Origin: CADEDH01 sp047974625
GTDB taxonomy: Bacteria; Actinomycetota; Acidimicrobiia; Acidimicrobiales; SZUA-35
Length of the DNA: 64,000 nt
Reading direction: 5' to 3'
NCBI GenBank assembly: GCA_047974625.1
Contig: JBKECK010000019.1
Location: forward strand, 92,344-156,343
Positions 1 through 8,078 of this stretch are shown piece by piece; position 1 is the first letter of the stretch, and every line of letters begins with the position of its first letter. A program made the position numbers and the translations under genes. The notes beneath the pieces are model-generated. The model made no database searches and was not told the origin of the DNA. It saw nothing but the letters and a program-made list of their open reading frames with translations.

Positions 1-457
1 CGGTTGGCGAGGAGTTCGTTCAACGAGCGGAGGATGTGGGCGTTGCATAGCGCGTGACCGGTGCCGTAGTAAGTACATCGCCAAGCGGTCGTGCACGAAT
101 CGTCCCGGTCGCAGCACCCAGGGGCCCGGCTTCGACGGTTGCCCGGTCACGGCGGCCGACGTGCCAGGTCAACACCGCAGTTGAACACACGTGCACCCAC
201 ACCATGGTCTTGGCGGAGCGGACCGAGGTCTCATCAGCGTGCACGACCGGGGCTGTCTCGAGTTGGGCAGCGACAACAGCCATGAATGTGACGAGTGCGC
301 CAACAGCGCGAACCAAGCTGACTGGTTGCCACCAGGTTGGCAAGCGCTTCGAGTCAGCGTCGACAACCGCGCAGCTATCTTCGCCGAGACCTTTCCCGGC
401 CAACTCGCCAACACCGGTCAGTCGGCCGTTGACTGGCTCACCCACGATCAAGCACAC
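1..457 (-). pseudogene. IS66-family transposase remnant, frameshifted and cut by the window edge
   Basis: On the minus strand one frame reads APVVHADETSVRSAKTMVWV, the conserved DET region of IS66 (DDE) transposases. A second frame, continuing to position 1, reads CTYYGTGHALCNAHILRSLN, the following conserved IS66 block. The two blocks are adjacent in the family but in different frames here, so the gene carries at least one frameshift. The expected N-terminal part upstream (positions 300-460) is only weakly recognisable. The element continues outside the window to the left. It is inferred to be inactive. Confidence 0.75.
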
Positions 458-630
458 GAACTGCTCTACGTTTTCGCCGGCGTAGCCGGTCGCATGGCTC
501 AGCGTGACCAGCTCTCAACCATGTGCAAACGCGTGATCAGATCCGCCACTTCGGGGTTCGCGAATCGTCCCTTCAACTGCACAGCTCTGACACCCGGAAG
601 TTCTTCCTTGAACCCGGGTGCCAGGCCGTT
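458..630. other. Short non-coding stretch between the IS66 relic and the toxin gene
   Basis: No convincing coding potential is visible on either strand. It probably contains further decayed 5' sequence of the IS66 transposase, since that gene reads leftwards from here, but I could not identify a conserved motif. Confidence 0.4.
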
Positions 631-930
631 TCATCTACAGCCGGTCGTCCATGCCAATGCTCGGCAGACTTGATCGAGCAAATCGCGGTCAACGAGCCCA
701 ATCGGCTCGACCAAGTTTTCCCGCCGAATCGGGCCAGCGGACAAGGTGTTCAAAACCCCCCGTAGGCCGTACAGATCAAGAGGGACCTCAGACGGCAAAT
801 CGCGTACAACGGTGGTGGCGGGCACCACCAACGGTGAACTCAATTCGATTGCCGAGATCTCAAGTACTGGCCTGCGTTTGGCTATGCCATCATCGTGGAC
901 CACCTCGGCCCAGTACAGCTCACCCCGCAT
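631..930 (-). CDS. MazF/PemK-like toxin (type II toxin-antitoxin endoribonuclease)
   Basis: 99 residues, starting MRGELYWAEVVHDD, which matches the MazF N-terminal strand (RGElww). It continues with KRRPVLEIS and ends with GPIRRENLVEPIGLVDRDLL, the usual MazF C-terminal region with the IG-L-D pattern. MazF proteins are small ribosome-independent mRNA interferases neutralised by a cognate antitoxin; that activity is inferred from family. The start chosen at 930 overlaps the antitoxin stop by 11 bases, the usual coupled arrangement. A longer reading from 1038 would add residues with no family match. Confidence 0.75.
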   Translation of the reverse strand: MRGELYWAEVVHDDGIAKRRPVLEISAIELSSPLVVPATTVVRDLPSEVPLDLYGLRGVLNTLSAGPIRRENLVEPIGLVDRDLLDQVCRALAWTTGCR

Positions 931-1144
931 CCAGCCTGGCCCGGACCATGAAGTCCTCGATGTCGCCCCATTCGTCTTCGGTGTCCAGCGGTACCCGCCG
1001 CAGCACCTCTTGAGCACGACGATAGCTCTCTTCTTCAATTGCCAGGTCGAGAGCTGCCCTCACAGCATCGGTCATTGAAGTCCCTCGGGATCTCAGCCAC
1101 TCGACATGCCGGTCCTCAAGCCGGACGGTCACACTAGTTGTCAT
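920..1144 (-). CDS. Ribbon-helix-helix-like antitoxin of the MazF-type toxin
   Basis: 74 residues beginning MTTSVTVRLEDRHVEWLRSR, a short DNA-binding strand-helix typical of MazE/CopG-type antitoxins. It ends with an acidic tail (DTEDEWGDIEDFMVRARLDAG region), the kind of segment that wraps the toxin. It lies directly upstream of, and overlaps, the MazF-like gene, which is what supports the assignment. An alternative ATG lies three codons upstream (1153). Such pairs usually autoregulate; no operator was identified. It sits beside IS66 debris, consistent with an accessory location. Confidence 0.7.
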   Translation of the reverse strand: MTTSVTVRLEDRHVEWLRSRGTSMTDAVRAALDLAIEEESYRRAQEVLRRVPLDTEDEWGDIEDFMVRARLDAG

Positions 1145-1545
1145 ACAAACCATCTTACAGCTGCAGGATGACTCCAAGCAACTACGTAGGACGCCCTGGG
1201 ACAACGTGACCGACCGCGACCGCACGCGAGCACGAGCCCTCCCCAACGCCTGAAGCAGACCGCCAGCGCACTCGAAGAAGCGTCGTAACCCGACCATGCA
1301 CTCGCCAGCGATGAGACGTGGGCCTGCCGTTTCCGCGGCGTCGAACTCGCTCCCGGCGCCATAGATCAACGGTTCGACCAGATCTCGTCCGCGGCTTCTC
1401 GCTCTTCATCGGTCGGCCTACCCCAGGCGGCGACAGCCGTCTCGACGGAGGCCGCCATCGCATCCATCTGAGCGTCGCCGTTCGGAACACGCCGGATGTC
1501 CGCAGAGGGTGGCACAACTGCTACCTTGCCTCACCAACGGTCGAG
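1145..1545. other. 401-bp region without a secure gene; possible decayed toxin-antitoxin pair
   Basis: On the minus strand, 1467-1366 encodes MDAMAASVETAVAAWGRPTD and an acidic tail ending in a stop, reminiscent of the C-terminus of a VapB-type antitoxin. A TTG at 1369 overlaps that stop and opens LIYGAGSEFDAAE, reminiscent of the first strand of PIN-domain toxins, but the remainder does not look like a PIN domain. I treat it as non-coding with a speculative relic. The 3' end carries the promoter region of the downstream transporter (TACCTT near 1522). Confidence 0.25.
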
Positions 1546-2865
1546 ATGATCACTGAAACGAGCTACGGATCACCGGCCGAGCGGCGCGGCTGGGTGATGT
1601 ACGACTGGGCGTGGTCGGCGTTCTCCACGACGGTGGCCAGCGCCCTGCTCGGGCCCTATCTGCTCGATCTGGCCGAACGGTCCGGTGGGGTGGTCGTAGC
1701 CGGGATCCGGATCGAGCCCGGTTCGTTCTTCCCGTTCGCGGTCAGCCTCTCGGCCCTGATCCAGATCCTGGTCCTCCCGCTGGTGGGGGCGGTGGCCGAC
1801 CACTCGGACCATAAGAAGCGGCTCCTGATGGCCCTGGCCTACACCGGCAGTGCCCTGGTGGCGGGGATGTTCCTGATCACCACCACCACCCTGCTCCTGG
1901 GTGGCCTCTTGTTCGTCCTGGCCGCTCTGGCCTTCGCCGCCGCTTCGGTGATCTACAACTCGTTGCTGCCCGAGATCGCGCCCCCCGCCGAGCGGGATCG
2001 GATCAGCGCCCAGGGGTACGCCGTGGGCTACCTGGGAGGTGGCCTGTGGTTGCTGGTGAACGTGGCCCTCATCACCCTGATGGACGACACCGGCCTGGCG
2101 GTGCGGATCAGCCTGGGCGCCACCGGGCTGTGGTGCGCCGTGTGGTTCGCCCTGTTTCCGGGCCGGCTGCTCCGGGCCCGGCCCGCGTCACGGGCCCGGC
2201 CACCCGGTGAGAGCTGGCTGCGAACCGGGTTCCGGGGGGTGTTCGGCACCCTGGCCGAGATGCGATCCCGCTACCCCGAGGCCCTCCGCTACCTGATCGC
2301 CTACCTGGTGTTCACCGACGGTATCCAGACTGTGCTGGCCGTGGCCACCGTGTTCGCCGCCGACGAGCTCGACGCCGAACCGGGCACCCTCCTGCTGCTG
2401 GTCCTGATGATCCAGTTCGTGGCCGTGCCCGGAGCCCTCGGGTTCGGGCAGCTCGCCCAACGGATCGGGGCCAAGCGGGGTCTGTTGATCAACCTGTCGG
2501 TGTGGACCGGCCTGGTGGTCTATGCCTTCGTCGATCTCGACTCCATCCCCAAGCTGTGGGTCATGGGCGCCATGCTGGCCCTCGTCCTGGGCGGCGCACA
2601 GGCACTCAGCCGCTCCCTGTACGCCCAGATGATCCCGCCCCGCCAGGAGGCCGAGTACTTCGGCTTTTACGAGATCGCCACCGGCGGCACATCGTGGCTG
2701 GGACCGCTCGTCTTCGGACTGGTCAACCAGCTCGTCGGGTCCCAGCGGATCGCCCTGCTGTCACTGGTGGCCTTCTTCGGTATCGGCCTGGCCCTGCTGG
2801 TGCCCGTCCGGGTCCGACGGGCCATGCTCGACGCCGGCCAGGATCCCACCCATGTGGTGATCTGA
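1546..2865 (+). CDS. MFS transporter of the UMF1/Atg22-like family
   Basis: 439 residues with about twelve hydrophobic segments. The N-terminus ERRGWVMYDWAWSAFSTTV is the signature start of UMF1/Atg22-type major facilitators, and the D-H-KKR loop after the second helix (ADHSDHKKRLL) matches the MFS loop 2-3 motif. LLPEIAPPAERDRISAQGYAVGY is also typical of this family. It is an integral membrane carrier of unknown substrate; some relatives are linked to amino-acid efflux. The ATG at 1546 was chosen because family homology begins just after it; the frame is open further upstream but without similarity. Confidence 0.85.
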   Translation: MITETSYGSPAERRGWVMYDWAWSAFSTTVASALLGPYLLDLAERSGGVVVAGIRIEPGSFFPFAVSLSALIQILVLPLVGAVADHSDHKKRLLMALAYTGSALVAGMFLITTTTLLLGGLLFVLAALAFAAASVIYNSLLPEIAPPAERDRISAQGYAVGYLGGGLWLLVNVALITLMDDTGLAVRISLGATGLWCAVWFALFPGRLLRARPASRARPPGESWLRTGFRGVFGTLAEMRSRYPEALRYLIAYLVFTDGIQTVLAVATVFAADELDAEPGTLLLLVLMIQFVAVPGALGFGQLAQRIGAKRGLLINLSVWTGLVVYAFVDLDSIPKLWVMGAMLALVLGGAQALSRSLYAQMIPPRQEAEYFGFYEIATGGTSWLGPLVFGLVNQLVGSQRIALLSLVAFFGIGLALLVPVRVRRAMLDAGQDPTHVVI

Positions 2866-2899
2866 ACCTCGGTGGTCGCCTACCGGGCCCACGGCGGGG

Positions 2900-3685
2900 T
2901 CAGGTCGGCTCGGGGCCGACGAGCTCCATCGCCAGCTCACAGCCCCGGATCCGGACCCCGGTGGTCTCGGCGTCGACGATCAAAGGCTCGCCGGCCGCCC
3001 CGGAGCCGATGACGTCGAGGAGCTGGGCCCCCCGGAAGGCAGCCACCTTCTCCCAGCGGCAGCCGGCGGGCACCGTCCACTCACCGGGCCCCAGGTCGCC
3101 ACTCCAGTAGTCACCGTTGCCGGCCCGGGTCAGGGGTTGGGCCAGCGGCGTCCACTCCACCCACTGGCCGCACTCCGCCCCGGAGGCGAACCAGTCCGGT
3201 TCCACCCCATCGATGGTCACCAGGAGCCGCCCGTTGCTGAGGAGCTCCTCCCCGATCGCCTGGGGACGCCCGTCGGCCATCAGCCGCCACAACTCGTAGC
3301 GGCATCCCCTGGTGTCGAACCCGGTGGCGTACAGGCCGGGCTCGATCCGCCCGAGGGGGAGGGTTTCGGCCGGTGTGGTCAGCCCGGACGGCAGCAGGGT
3401 GTCGTCGTCGAGCTGGGGTCGACGCGGCCGGATCCGGTCGTCGGCCGCGGCCTCGGTGGGGTCGGTCGGGTCCGTCACCAGGAACACCCCGGGGGGGAAG
3501 CTGAAGTTGAGCTGCTCCGGGGGAGGGGCGGACGGGTCGGCGGCGGCAGCCTCAATGGCCTCCACCGGCGATCGCTCCGGCATGACGACCCGACGCGGTC
3601 CGGGCTGGGGCAGATGGCTCAGCGAATAGGCGAACGACACGGCCACGACGACCAGGACCACACCGATCCGGCTCCACTGCATCAT
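2900..3685 (-). CDS. Membrane-anchored extracytoplasmic protein of unknown function with two related C-terminal modules
   Basis: 261 residues. One N-terminal membrane segment (about residues 6-22) is followed by a Pro/Ala/Asp-rich linker. Two similar blocks follow: one around GLYATGFDTRGCRYELWRL to WFASGAECGQW, the other around GEWTVPAGCRWEKVAAFRG to GVRIRGCELAMEL. Each has an early Cys followed by an aromatic, then a G-(R/E)-x-L-(L/I)-V strand and a late Cys, suggesting a duplicated disulphide-stabilised beta module. I do not recognise a named family. It is convergent with the MFS gene and divergent from ybaK, whose start lies 85 bases away. Confidence 0.6.
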   Translation of the reverse strand: MMQWSRIGVVLVVVAVSFAYSLSHLPQPGPRRVVMPERSPVEAIEAAAADPSAPPPEQLNFSFPPGVFLVTDPTDPTEAAADDRIRPRRPQLDDDTLLPSGLTTPAETLPLGRIEPGLYATGFDTRGCRYELWRLMADGRPQAIGEELLSNGRLLVTIDGVEPDWFASGAECGQWVEWTPLAQPLTRAGNGDYWSGDLGPGEWTVPAGCRWEKVAAFRGAQLLDVIGSGAAGEPLIVDAETTGVRIRGCELAMELVGPEPT

Positions 3686-3756
3686 GGTGGGCCATCGGAC
3701 CCTGCCCGCCGATCATGAGCCCTCCCGCACCGGCGAAACAACCTACGGACTGCCGC

Positions 3757-3762
3757 TACGGT
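3757..3762 (+). promoter_or_regulatory. Candidate -10 element (TACGGT) of a leaderless ybaK transcript
   Basis: TACGGT ends eight bases before the ATG at 3771 and no Shine-Dalgarno sequence lies between them. This matches the TANNNT-N6-8-start pattern seen at several other genes in the window. Confidence 0.4.
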
Positions 3763-3770
3763 GCTCGGTG

Positions 3771-4253
3771 ATGAGTGGATCCGACGTATCGAGCAGCGTG
3801 GAGCGGGTGCGGAACGCCGCCGCCGAGCTTGGCCTCACCATTGAGGTCATCGAATATCCCGACGGTACCCGGACCGCGGCTGACGCCGCGGCCGCCGTGG
3901 GCTGTGGCGTGGCCCAGATCGTGAAGTCGATGATCTTCGACGCCGACGGTGAGATCGTGCTCGCCCTGACCAGTGGGGCCAACCAGGTGGACCCCGAGGC
4001 CCTGGCCACCCTGGCCGGGGCCTCCGCCTGCCGGCGGGCCGATCCGGAACGGGTGCGGCACGCCACCGGGTACGCCATCGGCGGGGTGGCCCCCATCGGC
4101 CATCCGGCCCCGGTCCGGACCTGGATCGATCCGGTCCTCCTCGACCACGACCGGGTGTGGGCGGCCGCTGGCACCCCTCGTCACGTGTTCGCCGTCGATC
4201 CGGCCCTCCTCGTCACCGTCACCGATGCCCGACCGGCCGAGTTCACCGCCTGA
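3771..4253 (+). CDS. ybaK: YbaK/EbsC-family Cys-tRNA(Pro) deacylase-like protein
   Basis: 160 residues covering one YbaK/aminoacyl-tRNA editing domain. Visible features are the TRTAADAAAAVGCGVAQIVKS block with the conserved editing-site lysine, the glycine-rich strand GEIVLALTSGANQVD, and ATGYAIGGVAPIGHPAPVRTW, the GG-V-P-G motif of the family. Members hydrolyse mischarged tRNA in the cytoplasm; trans-editing specificity here is inferred. The ATG at 3771 gives the standard length. It is followed immediately by a SpoU methyltransferase, so both genes may share a transcript and a translation-related role. Confidence 0.85.
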   Translation: MSGSDVSSSVERVRNAAAELGLTIEVIEYPDGTRTAADAAAAVGCGVAQIVKSMIFDADGEIVLALTSGANQVDPEALATLAGASACRRADPERVRHATGYAIGGVAPIGHPAPVRTWIDPVLLDHDRVWAAAGTPRHVFAVDPALLVTVTDARPAEFTA

Positions 4254-4278
4254 GCCACCGTCGGAGGGCCGGGTCGGG

Positions 4279-4878
4279 GTGGGCCCCCACCCGTTCCCGT
4301 GGCCCGACGATCCGCGCCTCGATCCCGATCTGCTGGCCGGCGGGGACCGGCGCAACGTGATCGACCGTTACCGGTACTGGTCGGTGGCGGCCATCCGGGC
4401 CGACCTCGACCGGCGTCGGCATCCGTTCCACGTGGCCATCGAGAACTGGCAGCACGACCTGAACATCGGAACGGTGGTGCGGTCGGCCAACGCCTTCCTG
4501 GCCTCCGAGGTGCACATCGTCGGCCGGCGCCGCTGGAACCGGCGGGGGGCGATGGTGACCGACCGGTACCAGCACGTCCGCCACCATCCCACCGCCGACG
4601 ACCTGGCCGGTTGGGCGGCCGAGCGCGGCCTACCCCTGGTCGGGATCGACAACCTGCCGGGATCGACCCCGCTACCGTCGACGCCGCTCCCCCGGGCCTG
4701 CGTCCTGGTGTTCGGGCAGGAGGGACCGGGCCTGTCCGCGGCCATGCGGGCCGTCCTGGCCGAATGCCGTTCCATCCCCCAGTACGGGTCGACCCGTTCG
4801 ATCAACGCCGGCGTGGCCGCGGGTATCGCCATGTACGCCTGGCTCGGCCAACACAGCCCTCCCGCGTCCCCGCGATGA
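4279..4878 (+). CDS. TrmH/SpoU-family RNA 2'-O-methyltransferase
   Basis: 199 residues with the SPOUT knot motifs: motif 1 HDLNIGTVVRSANAF, motif 2 LVFGQEGPGLS, and motif 3 in SINAGVAAGIAMYAW. The N-terminus (residues 1-40) lacks the L30e-like domain of some relatives. Enzymes of this family use SAM to methylate a ribose 2'-OH in tRNA or rRNA; the target here is unknown. I chose the GTG at 4279 with GGAGG 12 bases upstream; an in-frame ATG at 4225 inside ybaK is the alternative. Its stop lies within a repeat shared with the katG end. Confidence 0.82.
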   Translation: MGPHPFPWPDDPRLDPDLLAGGDRRNVIDRYRYWSVAAIRADLDRRRHPFHVAIENWQHDLNIGTVVRSANAFLASEVHIVGRRRWNRRGAMVTDRYQHVRHHPTADDLAGWAAERGLPLVGIDNLPGSTPLPSTPLPRACVLVFGQEGPGLSAAMRAVLAECRSIPQYGSTRSINAGVAAGIAMYAWLGQHSPPASPR

Positions 4879-4894
4879 GGCCTCGGCCGAAGAG
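4874..4894 (+). repeat. Dispersed palindromic element overlapping the stop of the SpoU gene
   Basis: A 21-base match (one mismatch) to the unit repeated five times at 63776-63940. The core ATGAGGCCTYGGCCGAAGAG carries the self-complementary GGCC-N2-GGCC. The TGA of the methyltransferase gene lies inside it. In both places the element sits at a gene 3' end. Confidence 0.6.
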
Positions 4895-4912
4895 CCATCA
4901 GCACGAGGCCGT

Positions 4913-6028
4913 TCAGCCGGAAACGATGCGGAACTCGATGCGCCGGTTGGCCTGCTGCTGCTCGGGGGTGTCGTCGGGGCTCTGCTTGGGGCGGGACTCG
5001 CCGTAGCCCCGGGCCTCCAGGTTGTTGGTGACCCCCCGGCCGGCTAGGGCGGCCACCACCGCGTCGGCCCGGCGCTGGCTGAGGGCCTGGTTGGCGACCT
5101 CTTCGCCCACGGTGTCGGTGTGGCCACCCACCTCGATCACCGCGTCGGGGTTGGCGGCGAGGTAGGCGGCCGCCTGGTCCACCACGGCCTCCGAGGCGGG
5201 CAGGATCTGGGCGGAACCGGAGGCGAACTCTATCGGCGCCAGGGAGTTGAGGTCGGTCTCGAGGGGGCTCGATTCCTCCAGGGTGAGGCCGGAGCTGTCG
5301 ACCTCGACGTCAGCGATGCCGTCGAATCCGGAGGTCAGACGGTTGTAGAGGGCCTGGTCGGTGAGGCTGCCGGTGACGCTCAACGTCACCGGCGCGGTCA
5401 CGGCGGGGTCGACGGTCAACTGGTTGTCGACCTGGCCCGCGGTCGGGTACATGGAGACGGCCGCGGCCTCGATGGCGTCGGCGGTGGCCTGGGTGGGCAC
5501 CACGCCCTCCAGGATGATCCCGCTCTGGGTGACCTGGCGGGTGACCAGGGACGGTTCACCGGCCACGGCGGCGCCACCGGCGCCGGCCTCGCCCTCGATC
5601 TCCAGCCCGTCGATGACCTCGGTGACCCCGTCGATGTCGGCTAGGGCAGCCAGCACGGCGTCGCGCTCCGCCTCGTCGGCCACCACCCCACGGGCGGTGA
5701 CGGTGGACCCGTCGATACCGAGGGCGATGTCGGTGAAGCCGGCCTCGACCAGCATGCCGTTCATCTCGATCAGGTCGAGTTCCACGATCTCTACCGTCGT
5801 CCCACCGTCGGCGGCTTCACTCACCGCCACCGCGGTCTCCGTCGAGGTGGAGAAGACCACCCCGCCCATGGGGACCAGGAGGACGGCGATCACGGCGATT
5901 CCCACGGCGATGGCGAGCAGGGCCGGCAGTTCGTCGGGCTGCTCCTCGGCCAGCGACGGCGCCCCTCGCGCCGGTCGACCCTCGGGAGCCGTCGTCTTCC
6001 GCTCGATGTCGTCGCTCGGTTCAGCCAT
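4913..6028 (-). CDS. OmpA-family peptidoglycan-binding protein with BON-like repeats
   Basis: 371 residues. A cytoplasmic N-terminus (1-34) is followed by one membrane helix (about 35-58). Two BON-like segments follow (about 75-150 and 160-250, for example ERDAVLAALADIDGVTEVI). The C-terminal OmpA domain (about 265-371) has VIEVGGHTDTVGEEVANQAL, SQRRADAVV, GYGESRPKQSPDD and ANRRIEFRI, the residues that bind diaminopimelate. The layout resembles mycobacterial ArfA (Rv0899). It probably tethers the membrane to peptidoglycan. A GAGG sequence lies before the ATG. Confidence 0.85.
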   Translation of the reverse strand: MAEPSDDIERKTTAPEGRPARGAPSLAEEQPDELPALLAIAVGIAVIAVLLVPMGGVVFSTSTETAVAVSEAADGGTTVEIVELDLIEMNGMLVEAGFTDIALGIDGSTVTARGVVADEAERDAVLAALADIDGVTEVIDGLEIEGEAGAGGAAVAGEPSLVTRQVTQSGIILEGVVPTQATADAIEAAAVSMYPTAGQVDNQLTVDPAVTAPVTLSVTGSLTDQALYNRLTSGFDGIADVEVDSSGLTLEESSPLETDLNSLAPIEFASGSAQILPASEAVVDQAAAYLAANPDAVIEVGGHTDTVGEEVANQALSQRRADAVVAALAGRGVTNNLEARGYGESRPKQSPDDTPEQQQANRRIEFRIVSG

Positions 6029-6189
6029 GGCCCTCGATCCTCATCCGTACCACCAGCACCCGGCCCGGTGCCGGAGCATCGCCAGCCAGGAACCATAACG
6101 GACAGATCCGCCCCCCGAGCCGTTCGACGGTCGTGCGGAGGGGAATCACCCGGCGCCGGGCCCGCAGGACCGACGCCGGGGCGTGGCCC

Positions 6190-6840
6190 CTATACCGGAG
6201 CGATCCGACCCGAGCGGAACCGCTGCTCCAGGATGACCGCCACCACGAGGGCGGCGACCAGGGCGGCGAGCAGCACGACCACGGCGATGATCACGCCCAT
6301 GACCCCACCGCTCGGCTCGGTCAGCAGTTCCGTCTGGTACGCGGTGACCGCGGCGGCCGGGGTGGGGGCGGCCATGGCCGCCGCCTGGGCGCGGGTGTTG
6401 CCGTTCTTGAGGTCGTCGGTGGCGTAGCTGGCGATCGGGCCGTCGTCGGTGAAGACCATGGCCGCGTCGACGTCGGTAGCCTCCTGGATCCGCCGGGCGA
6501 ACGCCCGGGGGTCGGGCTGCGGGTCCAACGGGGCCACCACCACCAGTTCCACACCGGCGGCGCGGGCCTCGTTGACTGCGGCCACCAGCGGAGCTTCCTC
6601 GATGTCGGTCCGCTCCGGGGCGATGTACACCCCGTCCTCGGCCAGGTCGGCGGTGAGCGCGGACGGGGCCTCGGCCCCGGCCGGGAGGGCGACGATGACG
6701 GCGACGAGACCGGTCAGGAGCAGGCCGACGACGAGGCGGGCTGCTCCTGACGGACCGGCCACCCTGGCCCGGACCGGGACCCGACGGGGGGGACGCCGCC
6801 CTGAGGTTTCAGCCCAGGAGAAACCTTCGGGTCTTGGCAT
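6190..6840 (-). CDS. Rv1476-like (TPM-type) membrane protein
   Basis: 216 residues with a basic N-terminus, a first membrane helix (about 36-55), an extracytoplasmic domain (about 60-165) and a second helix (about 178-203) with a basic tail. The external domain starts ALTADLAEDGVYIAPERTDI and contains LVVVAPLDPQPDPRAFARRI and ATDVDAAMVFTDDG, a TPM-like pattern that resembles the mycobacterial Rv1476 family; function is not established. The ATG at 6840 lies inside the upstream small gene (32-base overlap), suggesting one transcript. Confidence 0.6.
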   Translation of the reverse strand: MPRPEGFSWAETSGRRPPRRVPVRARVAGPSGAARLVVGLLLTGLVAVIVALPAGAEAPSALTADLAEDGVYIAPERTDIEEAPLVAAVNEARAAGVELVVVAPLDPQPDPRAFARRIQEATDVDAAMVFTDDGPIASYATDDLKNGNTRAQAAAMAAPTPAAAVTAYQTELLTEPSGGVMGVIIAVVVLLAALVAALVVAVILEQRFRSGRIAPV

Positions 6841-7066
6841 GGGACCCATCGTAGGCGTGGTAGAAGGCGTCGAAGGCCCTTGCCTCGTCGTCGTCGTCGG
6901 ACAGGGCGAAGGCGGACGCGGTGAACGGGTCACGGCCCGCTGCGGCGGTGTCCTCGTTCACGAGCCGATCGATCAGTTCCCGCAGTTCGACGAGCTCGAG
7001 CTCGAGGGCCTCCACCTGGCGCCGGTAGCGGGCGATCACCTCGGCGTCGCCCTCATCAGGGCCCAT
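6809..7066 (-). CDS. Small hypothetical protein with an N-terminal coiled coil
   Basis: 85 residues starting MGPDEGDAEVIARYRRQVEA, then LELELVELRELIDRLV, a heptad-like helix of about 30 residues, and an acidic DDDDEARAFDAFYHAYD segment. A GAGGT Shine-Dalgarno sequence stands directly before the ATG at 7066, which supports translation. Its 3' end overlaps the next gene by 32 bases. I do not recognise the family; it may be a short soluble partner of the downstream membrane protein. Confidence 0.5.
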   Translation of the reverse strand: MGPDEGDAEVIARYRRQVEALELELVELRELIDRLVNEDTAAAGRDPFTASAFALSDDDDEARAFDAFYHAYDGSHAKTRRFLLG

Positions 7067-7294
7067 GGTCACCTCGAGTCGGTCGTGGCGGTGATCCGAC
7101 CGTCGGCCCGTCCATCGGCCGGGCTTGGTGTCGGTTGACCGCCGAGTAGCGAGAGAGTCAGTCCCGTTCATCACCCTCGTTCAATCGACCGTCCCGCTCC
7201 GGGGATTGAGGCCCTGGACCCGAACCGGGTCGATTTCCCTAGGCCCGCCGGGCAGCGGGGCGGGCCGAACAGGCCCCTGGGCACCACGGACCAG

Positions 7295-7345
7295 GGCCTC
7301 AGCGGCCTCAAGGGGGCCTCAAGAGACGGCCTCAAGCGGGCCTCA
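7295..7345 (-). repeat. Five TGAGGCC heptamers at and after the MBL gene stop
   Basis: Read on the minus strand, TGAGGCC occurs five times in 51 bases (7345-7339, 7334-7328, 7321-7315, 7310-7304, 7301-7295). The first copy contains the TGA stop codon of the metallohydrolase gene. The spacing is irregular (9-11 bases), so this is a cluster rather than a clean tandem array. No hairpin explains it. Confidence 0.6.
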
Positions 7346-8056
7346 GTGGCCGAAGAAGGTGAGCCAGCGGTCGAGTGAGTCGACCTTGTAGGCGATGTTG
7401 CGCTGCCGGGTCTGGCCCATGGACTGGTGATCGTCGTTCGAGTATCGGTGGCCGGGGTACAGCACCGCCGTGTCCGGCACCCGGGCCAGGCGTTCGTGGA
7501 GCGAACGGAACAACTCCTCGGGGCTACCCCCGGGGAGGTCGGTGCGGCCACAGGCGTCGAGGAAGAGGGTGTCGCCCGAGACCAGGTGGTCGCGCACCAG
7601 GAAGCACTGGCTGCCGGGGGTGTGGCCCGGAGTGTGGATCAGTTCGATGTCGATCTGGCCCACCGACACCACGTCACCCGAATCGTGCCCGGTCAACGAA
7701 TCGGCCTGGACGCCGGTGGTCTTGGTCACGTACTCGAGCTCGGGCCTCTGGAGGTGCACGGGCACGTCCACATGGTCCAGCAGTTCGGCGATCCCGGCCA
7801 CGTCGTAGCCCATCATCGAGCCGCCGATGTGGTCGGCGTGGTAGTGGGTGGCGAGCACCCCGACGAGGCGCATGTCGTCCTCGGCCAGGATCCCCAGCAG
7901 ATCGGCCGGGTCGTAGGCCGGGTCGACCACCACGGCCTCCCCGGTGTCCCGGTCGCCGATGAGGTAGCTGAAGTTGACCATCTGTTGGGCGATCATGTCG
8001 CTGCCCGCAAAGTCACGACCACTCAGCAGCTGGCGGAAATACAGAGGACCGTCCAT
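7343..8056 (-). CDS. MBL-fold metallohydrolase, glyoxalase II / persulfide dioxygenase-like
   Basis: 237 residues, a single metallo-beta-lactamase domain. Metal ligands are visible in LATHYHADHIGG (HxHxDH), HTPGHTPGS, VSGDTLFLDACGRTD and LYPGHRY. GRTDLPGGSPEELFRSL and the C-terminal YPGHRYSNDDHQSMG region recall ETHE1-type persulfide dioxygenases and hydroxyacylglutathione hydrolases; the two cannot be separated by eye. Cytoplasmic and predicted to bind one or two metal ions. It is divergent from pheA with overlapping promoters; the minus-strand TAGAGT box lies six bases from its ATG, so the mRNA may be leaderless. Confidence 0.85.
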   Translation of the reverse strand: MDGPLYFRQLLSGRDFAGSDMIAQQMVNFSYLIGDRDTGEAVVVDPAYDPADLLGILAEDDMRLVGVLATHYHADHIGGSMMGYDVAGIAELLDHVDVPVHLQRPELEYVTKTTGVQADSLTGHDSGDVVSVGQIDIELIHTPGHTPGSQCFLVRDHLVSGDTLFLDACGRTDLPGGSPEELFRSLHERLARVPDTAVLYPGHRYSNDDHQSMGQTRQRNIAYKVDSLDRWLTFFGH

Positions 8057-8062
8057 GTCGTC

Positions 8063-8072
8063 ACTCTACGCT
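8063..8072. promoter_or_regulatory. Overlapping bidirectional -10 elements (MBL gene and pheA)
   Basis: The ten bases ACTCTACGCT contain TACGCT on the plus strand (8067-8072) and TAGAGT on the minus strand (8068-8063), sharing the central TA. Each box is followed by exactly six bases and then a start codon: GTG at 8079 rightwards and ATG at 8056 leftwards. Neither gene has room for a Shine-Dalgarno sequence. Confidence 0.55.
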
Positions 8073-8078
8073 CGTAAT

